Assembly: GCA_921293015.1 (NCBI GenBank)
Contig: OV121081.1
Coordinates: forward strand, 60,591,022-60,655,021
DNA from: Phorcus lineatus
Taxonomy: Eukaryota > Mollusca > Gastropoda > Trochida > Trochidae
Length of the DNA: 64,000 nt
Reading direction: 5' to 3'
Part shown: piece after piece, positions 40,754-52,924 of the stretch
How positions within the stretch are numbered: position 1 is the stretch's first letter
Layout: the number at the start of each line of letters is the position of its first letter
The notes under the pieces: generated by a model
Database searches by the model: none
Told to the model about the DNA's origin: nothing
Seen by the model: the letters and a program-made list of their open reading frames with translations, nothing else
Made by a program: the position numbers and the translations under genes

Positions 40754-43602
40754 GAGTCACCTCAAAAATAGCAGCTTTTTAGTATGCAAATAACGAAATA
40801 ATTGAAATACAAATTTATGAATTGCCATTTTCACAAGTCGAAAGCTTTATTGTTCAGGGTCATATTTCAAATATATTTTATGCTTTATCAGGTCTTATAT
40901 TTTAAGGAAGACTAATTAAGCAAATGAGAATGAAGACACAATGTCTTTCCTGTAACAACACTAAATCCTCTGTCTTTTCTTTAAAATACATAATCTTGTA
41001 AAGATTGTGTATTGTTATATTCATCTTATCAGTTAATTTGTTGTTCAAACTGAAAAAAGAAATTTTAAAATCATTTTTCATGAGTAAAACTATTTTCGAC
41101 ACTTTGTGGAATAAAAATTAGATCTGTACTTACTTTGAAACACTTTTGATATCTTGTCAATTGACTTCCAGCTAAAGATTGTACTGAGGATTATTATAAG
41201 AGAATCTTTAATCGCTTTCAAGTTATATCTGACAAACATTTTTACATTTTAGATAATTAAACAAAAACTTGTTGGTACTGTTACATGAAAGACAGCATTG
41301 TTATTCCAAAGACACACATTGTTATTTGAAAGAAGATTTTTCGCATTATTATGAAAATCTATTTAATTAAAACATAGATGTGTCACCTATCTGCACAGAA
41401 GGGAAGCGTTTATGTAATTCATATCAAAACCACAGTAAACATTAGATGTTACTTGTATGTTCTTAGATAAGAACAGAAGCGAGTTTCTGATCGTTACAGG
41501 AAAGACCTTCTTGTGTTACAGAATGGACAATTGTCTAGTATATTTGAGTATGGTTAATGATATATCTATGTCAGTGACAATAAAATGTTCTGACAATAAG
41601 CATTTTACATATGTAGTGTACTGCCATACTTAAAAGGACAATAAAACAATTATATTTCATAACTTTGCCTGCTTGTTATCCCAAAGACTTTGACTGTTAC
41701 AGGAGAGATAATTTTTTAAAACATTTGAAATAGAAGACATTGAAGAATTAATCATGGCTCACCAAAGGAAACCTAAGACTTTTAATAGATGCTTATTTGC
41801 ACCAATTCAGTGTTGGCTTCACTGAATTGACCTTAAGTTCCATTGTTTTAGTGCTTTGGTCCACTGCTACAGTGATAGGCATAGTGCTAAATCCAACTGT
41901 TTCAGTGTTGTGCTCCCTGCTTCAGTACTTAGCAAAGTACAGGCAAACTTGCTCCAGTGCTAAACATAATTGCTTCAATGCTTGGCCCCACACCCACATG
42001 TAATTGACATAGATATTGGGTTGTTTTTTGCAACTGCATGACATTTGTGAGGACATCATTCCTACAAGATATCTTTTCTTGTGGCACTACTTCAGTCATA
42101 GATATCTTGCTAATTTTTATAGCATGAGATGAAATTAACTTTCCTCATTCTTTTTTCTTTTAGGGTCATGACATATCAAGTATAATAAGGAGGAACATAA
42201 TTATCTTAAGCTTCATGGTTATTTAAACTGATCAGTATTTGCCTATATGTCATACTTTTAGCCATGGTCACCAAAATTGTCCTTCAAATAACAGTCTATT
42301 ACTAATCATTTTATCATGAAATGTTAAAGAAACAGACCTACACACAGAACACAAGGTTTTCTTTTCCCATTACCTCAAAAAAAATTAAAATGATTTGGAA
42401 TGAAACACAAAAATTAAGGATCATAAGTTCTATATTGTCTCTTGAAGTAACAGCTTCTGTCCTTTATGTAACATATAGTTCTTACAAACTTAAAACATAT
42501 AAATTATTTGGAAAATGTTTATTTTTATGCAAAACATAATTTTAATAGTCAATCTATGAGTTCTTTAAAAATTCAAATAAGCATAAAACATGCAGGAATG
42601 GTGTTTAGAATCTGATTTGTATTGAATTGTCTTTGCAGTTACATTGATGTCTTTCCAATAACAACCCTTGTGCAAAAATAGTATGATTTAATGAAGGAAA
42701 GGAAATTGTCATCCTAAACTGTTTAGGGAAGTTATTGGGGTTTATTACAATTTGCTTATATTTCTAAAGGAGTTGAAATAGCAAATATGAAGCAAATAAG
42801 TATCAATTATTCTTTGCAGTAACAATAATAGTCTTTTCAATAACAGATAAAGCTGTTACAGAAAAGACCGTTATATAAAAGACAAATTACTAGTTTAATC
42901 CGAAGCAATTAAAATGACCAGTCCCTTTCCAAAATCCAGACAACATAATTGTTTTACAATTATGGTTCCACATGCAAAGAGATGAACATATCTTTGCAAG
43001 GTTGGGTATTTTTTGTTAAACGGCAATATTTTAAAGACATGGATGAAATATACTCAATTTTTTTTACTTTTTCATCATCATTTTCTTAAAGGGTTTTGTC
43101 TTTGACTCAATGAGTTATCTTCATTACGTTCATCCAGAAGTTGATAATGAGCATTACAGATAGTTTTGTTTTCATATGATGAGGGATCATTTATTTTTTC
43201 TCAATTTTATGGTTCTGTTACAGGAAAGACATTTTTCTTGTAAACAAGATTAAAACTTTAATTTTCATATCAAAATATTGCTTAAAAGTTGTGAAATTCA
43301 ACCAGGAATGGGGAAAAGCTCCATATTTTATGATCACTGCAGAAAAAGAAGATAGATTTAAGAAAATAAGGAAACAATAGACACTTGATCACAGGTTTTT
43401 GTACCTGGATACATGGAAAAACGCCTACCCCCTTGTTGAAAAAATGAAAAAAAATAAAAAGATGTGGTCATTTTTCTTGAATCAAAACAAACCATAAGTT
43501 CAAATATGTGTTGGCATTCAAGAAGATATAAAATGTTTTCCGAAAAATGCAATTTGTTGGTATTATTAAAGACTTTACTTAGGTATCTTTTGAGAATGAC
43601 TC
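40754..43602. mobile_element. 2.85-kb DNA element with many copies of a 15-bp motif in both orientations
   Basis: Bounded by GAGTCACCTCAAAAATA on the left and the mirror of GAGTCATTCTCAAAAGATA on the right, flanked on each side by ATATAT (40748-40753 and 43603-43608), a probable target duplication in the host MITE. No long reading frame. The motif TGTTACAGGAAAGAC or its complement recurs about 14 times: forward near 41279, 41299, 41320, 41492, 41514, 41674, 41695, 42854 and 43216; reverse near 40943, 42629, 42649, 42811 and 42831. Such motifs are known as transposase-binding sub-terminal repeats in some DNA transposons, though here they lie throughout. Superfamily not assigned. Confidence 0.7.
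41835..41995. repeat. Degenerate tandem repeat (CTGCTTCAGTGCTTGGC-like) inside the 2.85-kb element
   Basis: Six to seven diverged units such as CCACTGCTACAGTG, CCAACTGTTTCAGTGTTG, CCCTGCTTCAGTACTTAGC, TTGCTCCAGTGCTAAAC and TTGCTTCAATGCTTGGCC, spaced about 20-30 bp. The open frame across it is a by-product. Confidence 0.6.
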
Positions 43603-44880
43603 ATATATGTCTTCTGGACATGAAAAGTTGAGATGTTTTGATTTTATATCACCACATATGACATTCAGGTTCGTATCAAAGGTAAATAATATGTTATGAA
43701 AATCACGGAGTGGCTCTTTAAGGAGTTTGAAGCTATAGCTTGAACTCAACGGATTTTTTCATTCGGGTCGTGCCTCTGTTGCTGAATGTGAGTCGTCTCA
43801 TTGGAGATCAGGGTATAGGGAAGGGGTGGATTCATTTATGCTGATTTAGCAGGATGTTTTGATATGAAAAGTACCAAAATATTGCAATACAAATTGCAAT
43901 ACGCTTTTCTGTATCGCAATATATTGCAAAAGGGAAATGAGGAGCAATACCCATACTTAGTTCACATATTTAAAACATTTATTTCACTCACAATCCCTTT
44001 GCATGATGGAATTTGTATATAAACTTTTTCAATAAAGCTGACATAAAAAATATGTTTTTAATAAATTCTCTTTCTGTTTTACCCACTGTTTTTTCAGACA
44101 ACTTTTCATTTACACAAGACCAAACAGTTTTATTTACACTTTCGCCTCCTGACTCAAATTCGCCCATAAAAAATAATAAATTCATTGGTAATCTATATTG
44201 TCTGGCCTTAATTACAAATTTAAATAACAAAATTTAGAAGAAGACGTAGTGACCTATTTTTTGGGGTAAAACTAAGAAAAACACAAAAGGTTCAACTTGT
44301 TGTTGGAGAAAAAACATTAGCTTTGATCATTCATATTTGAGATAAACACCTAAAAATATCTTTACTAATGATTTCTACATGAAAATATATCACATTGTTT
44401 GTCATAAAAACTTAATTTAACAAAAACTTCAAGATAAATGTTATCATTTTTAACCTTGTCACAGAGTTAATTAGATGTCTTATTCCAAAAAAAGTTTTGG
44501 GACAAATCATAAATATTATACCGGTGTTATGACGTATGCATTATTTCGATGCATGACATTATGTGGGATCTGAAACTTTTTGTTAATTTTAGAAATTAAC
44601 TATCCCAATTAAAAAAAAGTACATAAGAGAAAGCAAGGTATTCATTTCATACAATAGCAATAGCAGAGATCTGATTTGTGCTGTCGGCACCTGGAAGCCA
44701 CAGCGAGCGCCAGTTCAAGCAATGTTATATCCTTTTATTAATGAGCGTCAAGCATAATCACCCATCTTCAATTGTTCATCAGTTTGATGTCACCAGGAAT
44801 CAAACCCCGGCAACCAGGGTGATGATGTCCCATCTACATAGGGTGAAATGAAGAACTGGCAAAATGTCTAGAGAGAGGAA

Positions 44881-44970
44881 TTGGTAGCTGAATGGATAAA
44901 CTGTTAATACAATCAGTGCTGGAGATTCATGACTGACTTCGAGGGTGTTGGTTCAAATCCTGCAATGTGA
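44881..44970 (+). mobile_element. tRNA-Leu/Ser-like sequence (pseudo-tRNA or SINE head)
   Basis: Box A-like TAGCTGAATGG (44885-44895) and box B GGTTCAAATCC (44950-44960) are separated as in class II tRNAs with a long variable arm. The region CTTCGAGGGTGTTGGTTCAA closely resembles a tRNA-Leu variable arm and T-arm. The anticodon arm does not fold cleanly and no acceptor stem closes, so a functional tRNA is unlikely. Confidence 0.5.
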
Positions 44971-45000
44971 ACATTACAAAATTTTCCAACATATATTCAT

Positions 45001-45100
45001 CCAGTGTCTTCTGATATGAAATTTATCAACATGAGAGATAAAAGTTTCAAATTTTTTCTTTAGACGATGTGTGTTGATATATTTGATATCAGAAGACACT
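45001..45100. repeat. Inverted repeat with 28-30-bp arms
   Basis: CCAGTGTCTTCTGATATGAA with ATTTATCAAC (45001-45030) is mirrored by GTTGATATATTTGATATCAG with AAGACACT (45073-45100). It lies just after the tRNA-like head and might be part of the same retroposed unit. Confidence 0.7.
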
Positions 45101-45109
45101 TCGGTGAGA

Positions 45110-47850
45110 TATTTTTTATCATTCAAAATCATTCTTCAACAGTTTTCAGTAATAACATGAGTCTCTTGAACAGTGAGGTAATAGCATTGTGATGTCATCA
45201 GCATTATGACATCAAAGCATTGTCACATCATCAAATTTGCAACGGGAAAGCATTGTCACCATATTTACTACCTTCGAGGGCAATCATATCGGGGTTCATA
45301 TTTCCCTCGGGAAATACTAATATTTAGGCACTCGTGTCGTGAACATAGTATGTCATGGACACTCATATAATATCCTCTACTAATTAATGCAAAATAACTG
45401 ATGATCCAAAAGCATTATGAAGATTTGATTGTTGATATGAAGATATTGCTTGATCTCAAAATACTGGGAGCCAGTTTTGGATGATAAGCAATTTTTGCAT
45501 TTAATTAAAGAATGATGTAAACATGATAAATATTGAAATGCAACACAAACATTACAATGACAGATAATTTGCTACTCTTAGTGAATGAGGTAATGGTTTT
45601 AATGATCAAACCCTGTTCATATACTTCACCTGCTATAAGCTGCCCAGGTAAGGGCAGCTAACTCCTACCAACTATTTTCCATCAGGCACAAAATAGTACT
45701 CAGATAATCAAAATCAAATTTTATTTGAAGCAGAAAACATGTTTGAGATTGTACAATTATGAGATGTTCATTATATGACATCAAAAGGTCATTGCATGTT
45801 CAGTATGTACATGAATATATATACAGCATTTCAAGGAGTTATGCTTATATTCCAAATTTCAAAAATGTTTTTTTTAACTTAACATAAAGATTTCCTCATT
45901 TTTCCAAAAACATGTGTATGCTTATCAAAATTTGATAGATTGGTCTCAAAAAAGTCATCAAAAGTATTTTCAAGGACCATCAGGAAATGAACAATTTTTA
46001 CCAGGAAGTATTTAAAAAAGAGATTAAACCAAAGGAGCAACATGTTTGCTTCAGTTTGGGAAGAAAATTAAATGTTATTGATAAAAAAAAACAAGTGAGT
46101 GTATGTGACTGAGTTATAAATAACTGTTTATCACTATCATGGCCATGTTCAAAAACACTTTTGGAATCAACTAAGATCAGGTTTACATATATTTTGCATT
46201 CTGGAAATGTACAAAGAGTTTAAGCAACCTTGAAAATGTTTACTATGCAAAATATATAGAAAAATAAGAAAAGCTAGGTTGAAAAATTGTCAAATTGCTT
46301 TGATGAACTTATAACTTGTTTATGCATGTTATATATAGTTCAACAATATCAAACATGGTTTTTAATTGCTAATTTATAATGGGAGGTTAATCACTGGTCT
46401 AACCACATTTCTGAACGCAAATTATGACACGGTCGGAACGACATCGACCTTAAAATCACTAAAGATATACATGATAGTTTATAAACCTACCTTTACTATC
46501 ATATTTTACACGTTTGTGAAAATAAAATAAAAAACTATAGGAATAGCGAGGTCATTAATTATCTATGGCCTTGAAATAGTAGGTTACAAAAGGATATCAA
46601 AAGGAATAGATCTAATGGACATGCATGCAGCCATATATAGAAAGACATCGCCAAACATAGTTGACAATTACGTATCTCAGTGGGGGACAACTACTCACAT
46701 CTTCTGAATCAAATAGGTATGATTACTCACCAATCCTTGCTTCTGCCATAACACCAGCATAGCATAATCATCATCCCAGGATTTGATTTGTAAAATTTGG
46801 ATGCTTGAAAGTTTCATGATTAACTGTCTTTAAAATCAATAGAGTTAATATCTAATGCTAGTTCATGAGCACCAACACGGATATCTACAAAAGACAAATT
46901 ATTTTCTTTTTGAAACAGTCATGATCATGTAAACAATTTGTTTTGTTCATCTATGTGAACAAATACAATTGTCTTGGAAAGAATCAAGAGTATTGATTAA
47001 AGGATATCGTCATAGTTTTCTCTTTGTAACAGATAATCGCTTTTTTCCGTTATGTTAATAAGGTTCCTTGAGAACAGTGTGTGCAAGGTTAAGGGAAATG
47101 AAGCTTTTCCAGAGGTATATATATATTTCTTGATCATTGTTGGAACAAAAGTGCAAGGATTTGGAAAGGTAGGGGCCATTTTGCACATTGGATGAAATAA
47201 TGGCCCATTCGAGTTAAAACTTCTACCATTGCTACTGAAAAAATTTATCTAATGAGATCAAAGATATTTTGGCAGGTGCCGTAGAAAAATAGCAACAGCT
47301 GAGTTGCTCCAATGAATTGAATCAAAGTTAAGCATCAGATTTTCATGGGGTTTTTTCTAATTTTGTTTCACAAAACAAATACATCTCACATTGCACAGTT
47401 ATTTGCAAACTCTGTACATGTGAGAAAAGAGGCTCATTAAGGCTCATAATCATAAAAGATATGATAGAAAAAACTATATCATCACTTTGGTTGGCAAAAA
47501 GAAACAACTAAAGAGAGATTATATTTACATTTACAAAATCATCGTATAATATCCACTTTGTATAGAACTTACCTTCTTTGATTTTACAAAAAAGCAATAT
47601 TAAGAGTAGGTTTTAAACCTTACATTATATGAGAAGAATTGAACTAACAATATCAGAAAATCAAAACCAAAATCAGTGAAAATATTCTTTCTAAACCTAC
47701 ACACAATAAGCTGCAAGTGAAATTTCATGTTGTGAACATATGTGTATTTTTGTTAAATAATTTTAGAAAATATTTCCAGAAGGCTTGTACATGTCTACAA
47801 CCCTAAAGAAGATTTGTAATTGTCACCTCTTCACATAGACAAAATGCACA
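45110..47850. other. Noncoding stretch
   Basis: No exon or clear element in about 2.7 kb. A small perfect hairpin AGCTGCCC-AGGTAA-GGGCAGCT sits near 45637-45658. Short frames here are not recognised. Confidence 0.5.
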
Positions 47851-48081
47851 TAGGTTGTTTTCAGCAATCTGATTAAAATCAGATGAAGTATCGCGCGCTT
47901 AACATTTGTCCATCATCAATATGCGATACTAACATCTGACACTATCCCGCTAGAGGGGTCACCAGATTGACCTTCGTCCTTGAACTCCCAACCAACAACC
48001 TATTGAAATATAACCAATCAGATTACGCGTTACTTCCATTGTTCGGGTCACCGTTAAAAGGGCGGACGAAGTACGCGAAAT

Positions 48082-49105
48082 GGCTTGCAGTGATCTCGTA
48101 GACAAAAAATTTTGTAGATACGGGAATTTCGTTGACAACACAATTTCATAGACAGTGAATTAGTAGACAGTATAATTTTTTTATTTCTAAGTCAATATTG
48201 GCTTTTATTCTTAATTATTATTATTTTTTATAGTAGATTATATCATCCCAGGTAGCAATTCAGCATCGTGCGCCATCACCGGGCCGGTACGGTTTATCAA
48301 CGCTGGTGCGACACTGGGCCAGTACAGCATTTTGGCTTGTCATGTCGACTTCGGACCCTCATATAAATTGTTAAACACTCTTAGAACTTCCAGATAGTGA
48401 TCAATATTGAATGTTACATATTAAATTGTTTTAATTCTTTCAGTCCGAACTTTTGTCTATATAGCAATGTTTGTATAGTTATATACACAAATATTTGAAT
48501 ATAACAAAATGTCAAAAGATTAAATATTACAATACTAATAGGAGAAGGGGACAAAGTGAAATTGTTATAGATCGAGAAATCTGAATATTCATAACTAAAC
48601 CTACACCTACAACATAGGAGAGTTAATCGAAATATAAATATATCTTTCAGATATTGAAGATGACAAAGCATCAGAAATAATAACAGACACGAGTAATTCA
48701 TTTGTAAATGATATAGTATATCATTCATATATTATTGATTTATTATTCATTTAAGTTCAGTCAAACGAAAGGCAAAGCATTAGACAGGAGGGCTTGTTAC
48801 CTTAATTTATTTTTTTAAAAGATCAAACAAGAACTAAAAGAATTGATAATAACACATGAATGTTGGATTACTTTAATAGTTTCAAAATACAACAAAATTG
48901 ACTATTATAGTTGTTATTCACTTTATTTCTTTGATCGAACCTATATATTACTGTTCGAATCCTTGAGCTGGATAAATAAAGGTTTGTTATTATTACTTCT
49001 AATCCTGTTTTAAAACCTGTCTACGAATTCACTGCTCGATTTGTCTACGACTTCACCGGATTTCGTGTCTACGAAATTGGTTTGTCTACGAAATCACTGC
49101 ATCCC
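48082..49105. mobile_element. 1.02-kb TIR element nested in the 47865-49941 element
   Basis: Long imperfect inverted repeats of about 95-100 bp begin GGCTTGCAGTGATCTCGTAG on the left, while the mirrored right end reads GGGATGCAGTGATTTCGTAG. Each arm holds several TTTCGTAGACA words. The 8-bp duplication CGCGAAAT flanks it exactly (48074-48081 and 49106-49113). No transposase frame. The 8-bp duplication fits hAT, P or Merlin-like groups. Confidence 0.8.
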
Positions 49106-49859
49106 CGCGAAATAGCTGAAGAATTTGGAAATTCCGAACTCAAAGTCGAACAAGTCAAAATTGTGCATTGTTTACTGGACCGTTAAGATTCACATGTATT
49201 GTAAGGCGGTCAAAGCAAGAAACGAACTCGCTTCGCGTCGGATCGTTGTCAGGTTCTGCAAACCCCTCGATCGGGTAATAGTTCTCGTTCGGGAACCAAC
49301 ACCCTGATCGGGATAATAAAACCGTCTAAAACACGGACAAAAGTGTTTTTTACTTTTTCTTTTTTTAATTTCACATTGGCGCATCACGACGAAGGAATCT
49401 ACAGGTAAACAAACCTTTCGGTCTTATGGTATTTACTCTCTCTTCACTGAAACGCAGTTTTTCTTTAAAATACTTTCTTACAATTTAGGCACCCGTTTCT
49501 GAAATTTCCTTCTGCACAAACGAGAAACCACATATCACGCAAATGTTCGTCTTACAATACACCCGTTTGGGTTTAAGACAGGAGGACATGGCGCCTGCTG
49601 TCAATATCTACATTTTTCAAATATTTATATTCACAGTACATGAAATGTCAATATTCAATGATCGCTGAAGAAACATGCCGAACGAAGCACTTGGAACAGA
49701 TCGGCTGTTTTCGCCATGCCTAACTCCGCGCAACACTGAACATACGCTGTATGGAGTCCAGGCTGATAGCATTAATAGCCTAGAATTTGATTGGTTAATT
49801 CTCGTAAGCCCGGGACATTCAACTTAACGGGGCAGTGTCAGATGGAATATAGCTTGTTA

Positions 49860-49912
49860 AAGTGAAACGAAACGAAACGAAACGGAAATAAAACGAAACG
49901 AAATTAAACAAG
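49860..49912. repeat. Short (ACGAA)n repeat
   Basis: GTGAAACGAAACGAAACGAA and further ACGAA units with a small interruption, inside the right end of the 2.08-kb element. Confidence 0.8.
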
Positions 49913-49951
49913 CGGAATTCCATCTGATTTTAATCAGATTGTTGTTTTCAG

Positions 49952-51926
49952 CCAATTGGTTGCATGTCCACTTTTAAATGCAATTCAGAGAAAAGACCTT
50001 TTTTTGCTTTTTTAAAGACTAAACATCTTGGTCCAATCAATACCTCAAAGGGTTCTTCTATAAGTATTTATTTTCATATAAGAATTTATCTTTGAATTAC
50101 CAGAGCGTAGATTTTCAGTTCCATATCTAAAAATCATGTGGATCTATGGCTATATTGTATTTGAATGAAAACGGTATATAAAAAATAATAAATTGACCAA
50201 TTTCTGTTTCAACCTTTCAAAATATGTATGGTAACGAGAATTTTATTAAGGCTTCCTGAGAGAAAAATCATTATCAGGAGTAACTTCTTTATCAACAATT
50301 CTCATCCACCAAGGATTATATTGTTAATATAACAAATTGTGATTTTGTTGAAGAAAATTCTATTATTCTTACAATTGTATAAATAAACCTTAGGTCCTTC
50401 ATCATTGTCATCTTCACATAAACTTCAGATAGTAAAACATATCTGATGTCATTTATACCATATCTGGCCATGTGCAAAACTTGATTCTCTAAAATTAGAT
50501 TGTCTATGATCTTCTGACTTTGTAGTGTGTGACCACATAAATCAAAAGATTGTGAAATCATCTTAGGCTTTTAGGATCATGAGGTTATCAACTTATTTTG
50601 ATGTGATTTAAGTTAATTATAAGTTAAATAATAAAACAGTCTTAAATAATAGGAAAGTGTACAGAACAAGTAAGTTTATTTTTAAGTATTATCTTATGTT
50701 TTTGGTTTTAGTAAAATAAAGTCTGACATGTGAACTAATACAAACTATTAATAATTACTTTTGATTACATGAAACAATAAGGCAGAATGGTTTGTTTTCT
50801 CTCATACAGCAAATAGTTAGAAATCTAAATGAAAATAACAGTTTGTTACACATTTTTTTCAGTTAACTTAGTCTGTGATATAAAGAACAGTAATATTCTT
50901 GACATTCTTTTTTTTATATATTGGCACATATTGACACCCCTTAATAAATATTTTAACAAAACCTGTCATTTAGATGCTGTACTTCTGCCACTCAACAAAC
51001 AAATAAAATCATAACATGGCAAATTATGTTAAATTTCGTACAAAAAATAATAAAGAAAAGTTAAACTTGAACTTTTCATGTGGGCCTTCCTAAACCATTG
51101 GACAATACAAAATAAATCCCCTGTCGTTATCATAAATCACATAAATTGCCCCCTAAATCAATAGATTCACAAGTACAGTATGATTTTTCTTCTTCAAACT
51201 ATGATCTCATCCCCTGAAAATGACCATGTTGCCAGTACATCAGACTATTTCTTTGATAATTATTCTAAAAGGAACATTTCAATATAATCAACTAGCTGTT
51301 GATGTTGTTTTTGTGTTACTTTTTTATTGTAAGATTTAACCATTGTAACACATCTCTCTTAGACAATTAGATGAAATATAATTAAATGATTAAAAGAAGA
51401 ATAATTGAATGAATGAAGAAAAAATGAACATAAATAAATACAGAATTAAATGAATGAATGAATGAATGAATGAATTATCAAAATAAATTATTTCCATAGA
51501 TTCTTAATTAGAGTACACTATGTTCAAATTACAACCCAAGAGTTATATTTCATCACCCAATGAGTTGTATGCAAGGGCCCATTATCCGGGCTGTATTAAA
51601 TTTGTAATGTAGGCCTAGGTGATATCAACATTAACAATGATTAAGATGGATTCATCTTTTGTAATATCACCTTTTATTTTACCTAATTAAGAGAAGATCA
51701 GTAGATTAGAAATAATATGCATTTTGACTAGATGTAGGACCCGCTTGTTTCGCAAATGCTGTACACACTGTCGATATGTTGTATTTCTAGATGGAGTAGG
51801 CTATTCTCGTAGATCTCGGGTACAGAATCTAGGCTAAGAATAATAAGATGAAGCTATCGCGTCCGGTGTTAAAATCTTGTCAGTCTGAAAACGTAAACAT
51901 AAAAGTTGACAAAATAAATTTAACCT
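49952..51926. other. Noncoding stretch
   Basis: No exon or element supported. A short ATGA/TGAA microsatellite lies at about 51435-51472. Confidence 0.5.
51435..51472. repeat. (TGAA)n microsatellite
   Basis: About six exact TGAA units followed by one that runs into TGAATTATC, preceded by diverged units. Confidence 0.8.
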
Positions 51927-52615
51927 ACCTCAAGGGAATGACATCGACAATTTATGAATCAGTAAGATAACGTAGAAATTTGAGCGATCACGATTTTCTC
52001 TTCTTATCATTCGGTTGCTGAGGAAGCTGCTGCTAGGATGATATGCAAATCAACATCGCAGTGACCCAGTTCGCATTGACGATAGTCGCGTTAGTAAGTG
52101 AGAAAAAAATTCATAAATAAAATCATGCATATGAAGAATACATTTTCTAACATTACTTTATTAAATTTTAATGATGATTGGAACATTAACAATTTCTCCA
52201 AAAAAATAATTAATAAAATCACGGTATTCTCCCTTGTGATGTCATACTGAGTTTGCTAAAACTTGAAATTGGCGTACTAATATTTTGATACGGAAACTGA
52301 TTACCTTCACTGAGCACATTTGGAGACGCAAGTTCATTTCGTAGATTTTTAATCGGACATAATGGAAGTTTATTATATGATTATAAATAGAGTAAGCCGC
52401 CTTATCAACCTTTTTCTTCATTCATGTTTTTACTGGACATAAAATCAGTTTTTAATCAGAAACATGCCAGTTCCGTTCGTGTGTTTAAGTTTTGTATGTA
52501 CCGAAACAGGGAGTGTGTATTTGTTAAAATGGAAATCGGGAAATAAATATGTCGTTAATTTCTTTCAAAATGAATGTCGTCGATCAAATTAATTCGTGAA
52601 AGCAACCAAGTAAGT
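51927..52615. promoter_or_regulatory. Candidate bidirectional promoter and noncoding first exons of NCKX and INTS14
   Basis: A stretch with more CpG than its surroundings lying between the two divergent genes. On the minus strand a good donor (GAG|GTAGGT, exon end 51929) could close a noncoding exon of the exchanger. On the plus strand there are two good donors, TTA|GTAAGTG (GT at 52094) and CAA|GTAAGTC (GT at 52610), either of which could close the INTS14 leader exon. A POU octamer ATGCAAAT is at 52043-52050. A TATA-like TATAAATA is at 52383-52390, which would place a plus-strand start near 52415. No transcript evidence exists here; the call rests on splice motifs, composition and the fact that both genes need an upstream leader exon. 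Confidence 0.35.
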
Positions 52616-52924
52616 CCTCTGTCTATCTTATATTTGCTTTGGAAAAAATATTAAATTTCACGTATATTTTCAAATGTTCCGATCATATGCATCCCACATT
52701 ATTGCAGTGTCCAGTTTTCGATCACCAATCTTTAAAATAATATTTTAAATTTTCTCAAGGAAATAATGGGATCTCATGAAAGACATGTCAGCAATTGGTC
52801 GTCAGCAATTTCAACAAATTTCAGGATTTAAAATTCAGTTCACTTGAATCCATTTCCCTTACTAAAGATTGAAATTTAATGTGTTCACACTAAAATGGTA
52901 GAAATAAAACATCCCATTCTAAAT

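Larger units (their letters stand above)
40396..43717. mobile_element. TTAA-flanked MITE, second copy, split by a 2.85-kb insertion
   Basis: The left part (40396-40753) and right part (43603-43717) together match the intact copy at 36206-36630. Ends AGAGCCACTCCGTGA and TCACGGAGTGGCTCT are flanked by TTAA at 40392-40395 and 43718-43721. The break falls inside GTCATATATGTC of the intact copy. Confidence 0.85.
40243..43856. mobile_element. Outer element of a triple nest (inverted repeats 40243-40301 / 43804-43856)
   Basis: CATCCTGCTAAATCAG...ATGAATCC...TATACCCTGATCTC on the left is mirrored by GAGATCAGGGTATAGGGAAG...GGATTCAT...CTGATTTAGCAGGATG on the right, arms of 59 and 53 bp. What lies between is an 0.18-kb core plus a TTAA MITE that itself holds a 2.85-kb insertion. 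The true outer ends may reach about 39945 and 43950, where TATTGCNATACAGAAA words recur. Confidence 0.6.
47865..49941. mobile_element. 2.08-kb TIR element with 10-bp target duplication, split by a second element
   Basis: The ends CAATCTGATTAAAATCAGAT(G) at 47865-47885 and the exact mirror at 49921-49941 are 21-bp inverted repeats and are themselves nearly palindromic. Both sides are flanked by TTGTTTTCAG (47855-47864 and 49942-49951). Minus the nested insertion it is about 1.05 kb, richer in CpG than its surroundings, with no recognised transposase. A 9-10-bp duplication is compatible with Mutator-like elements, but this is not established. Confidence 0.8.

Noticed and set aside
49125-49387. 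Frames and a CAG|GTAAAC donor in a CpG-rich patch, considered as the INTS14 first exon
   Set aside because: The patch lies inside a TIR element with a clear 10-bp target duplication.
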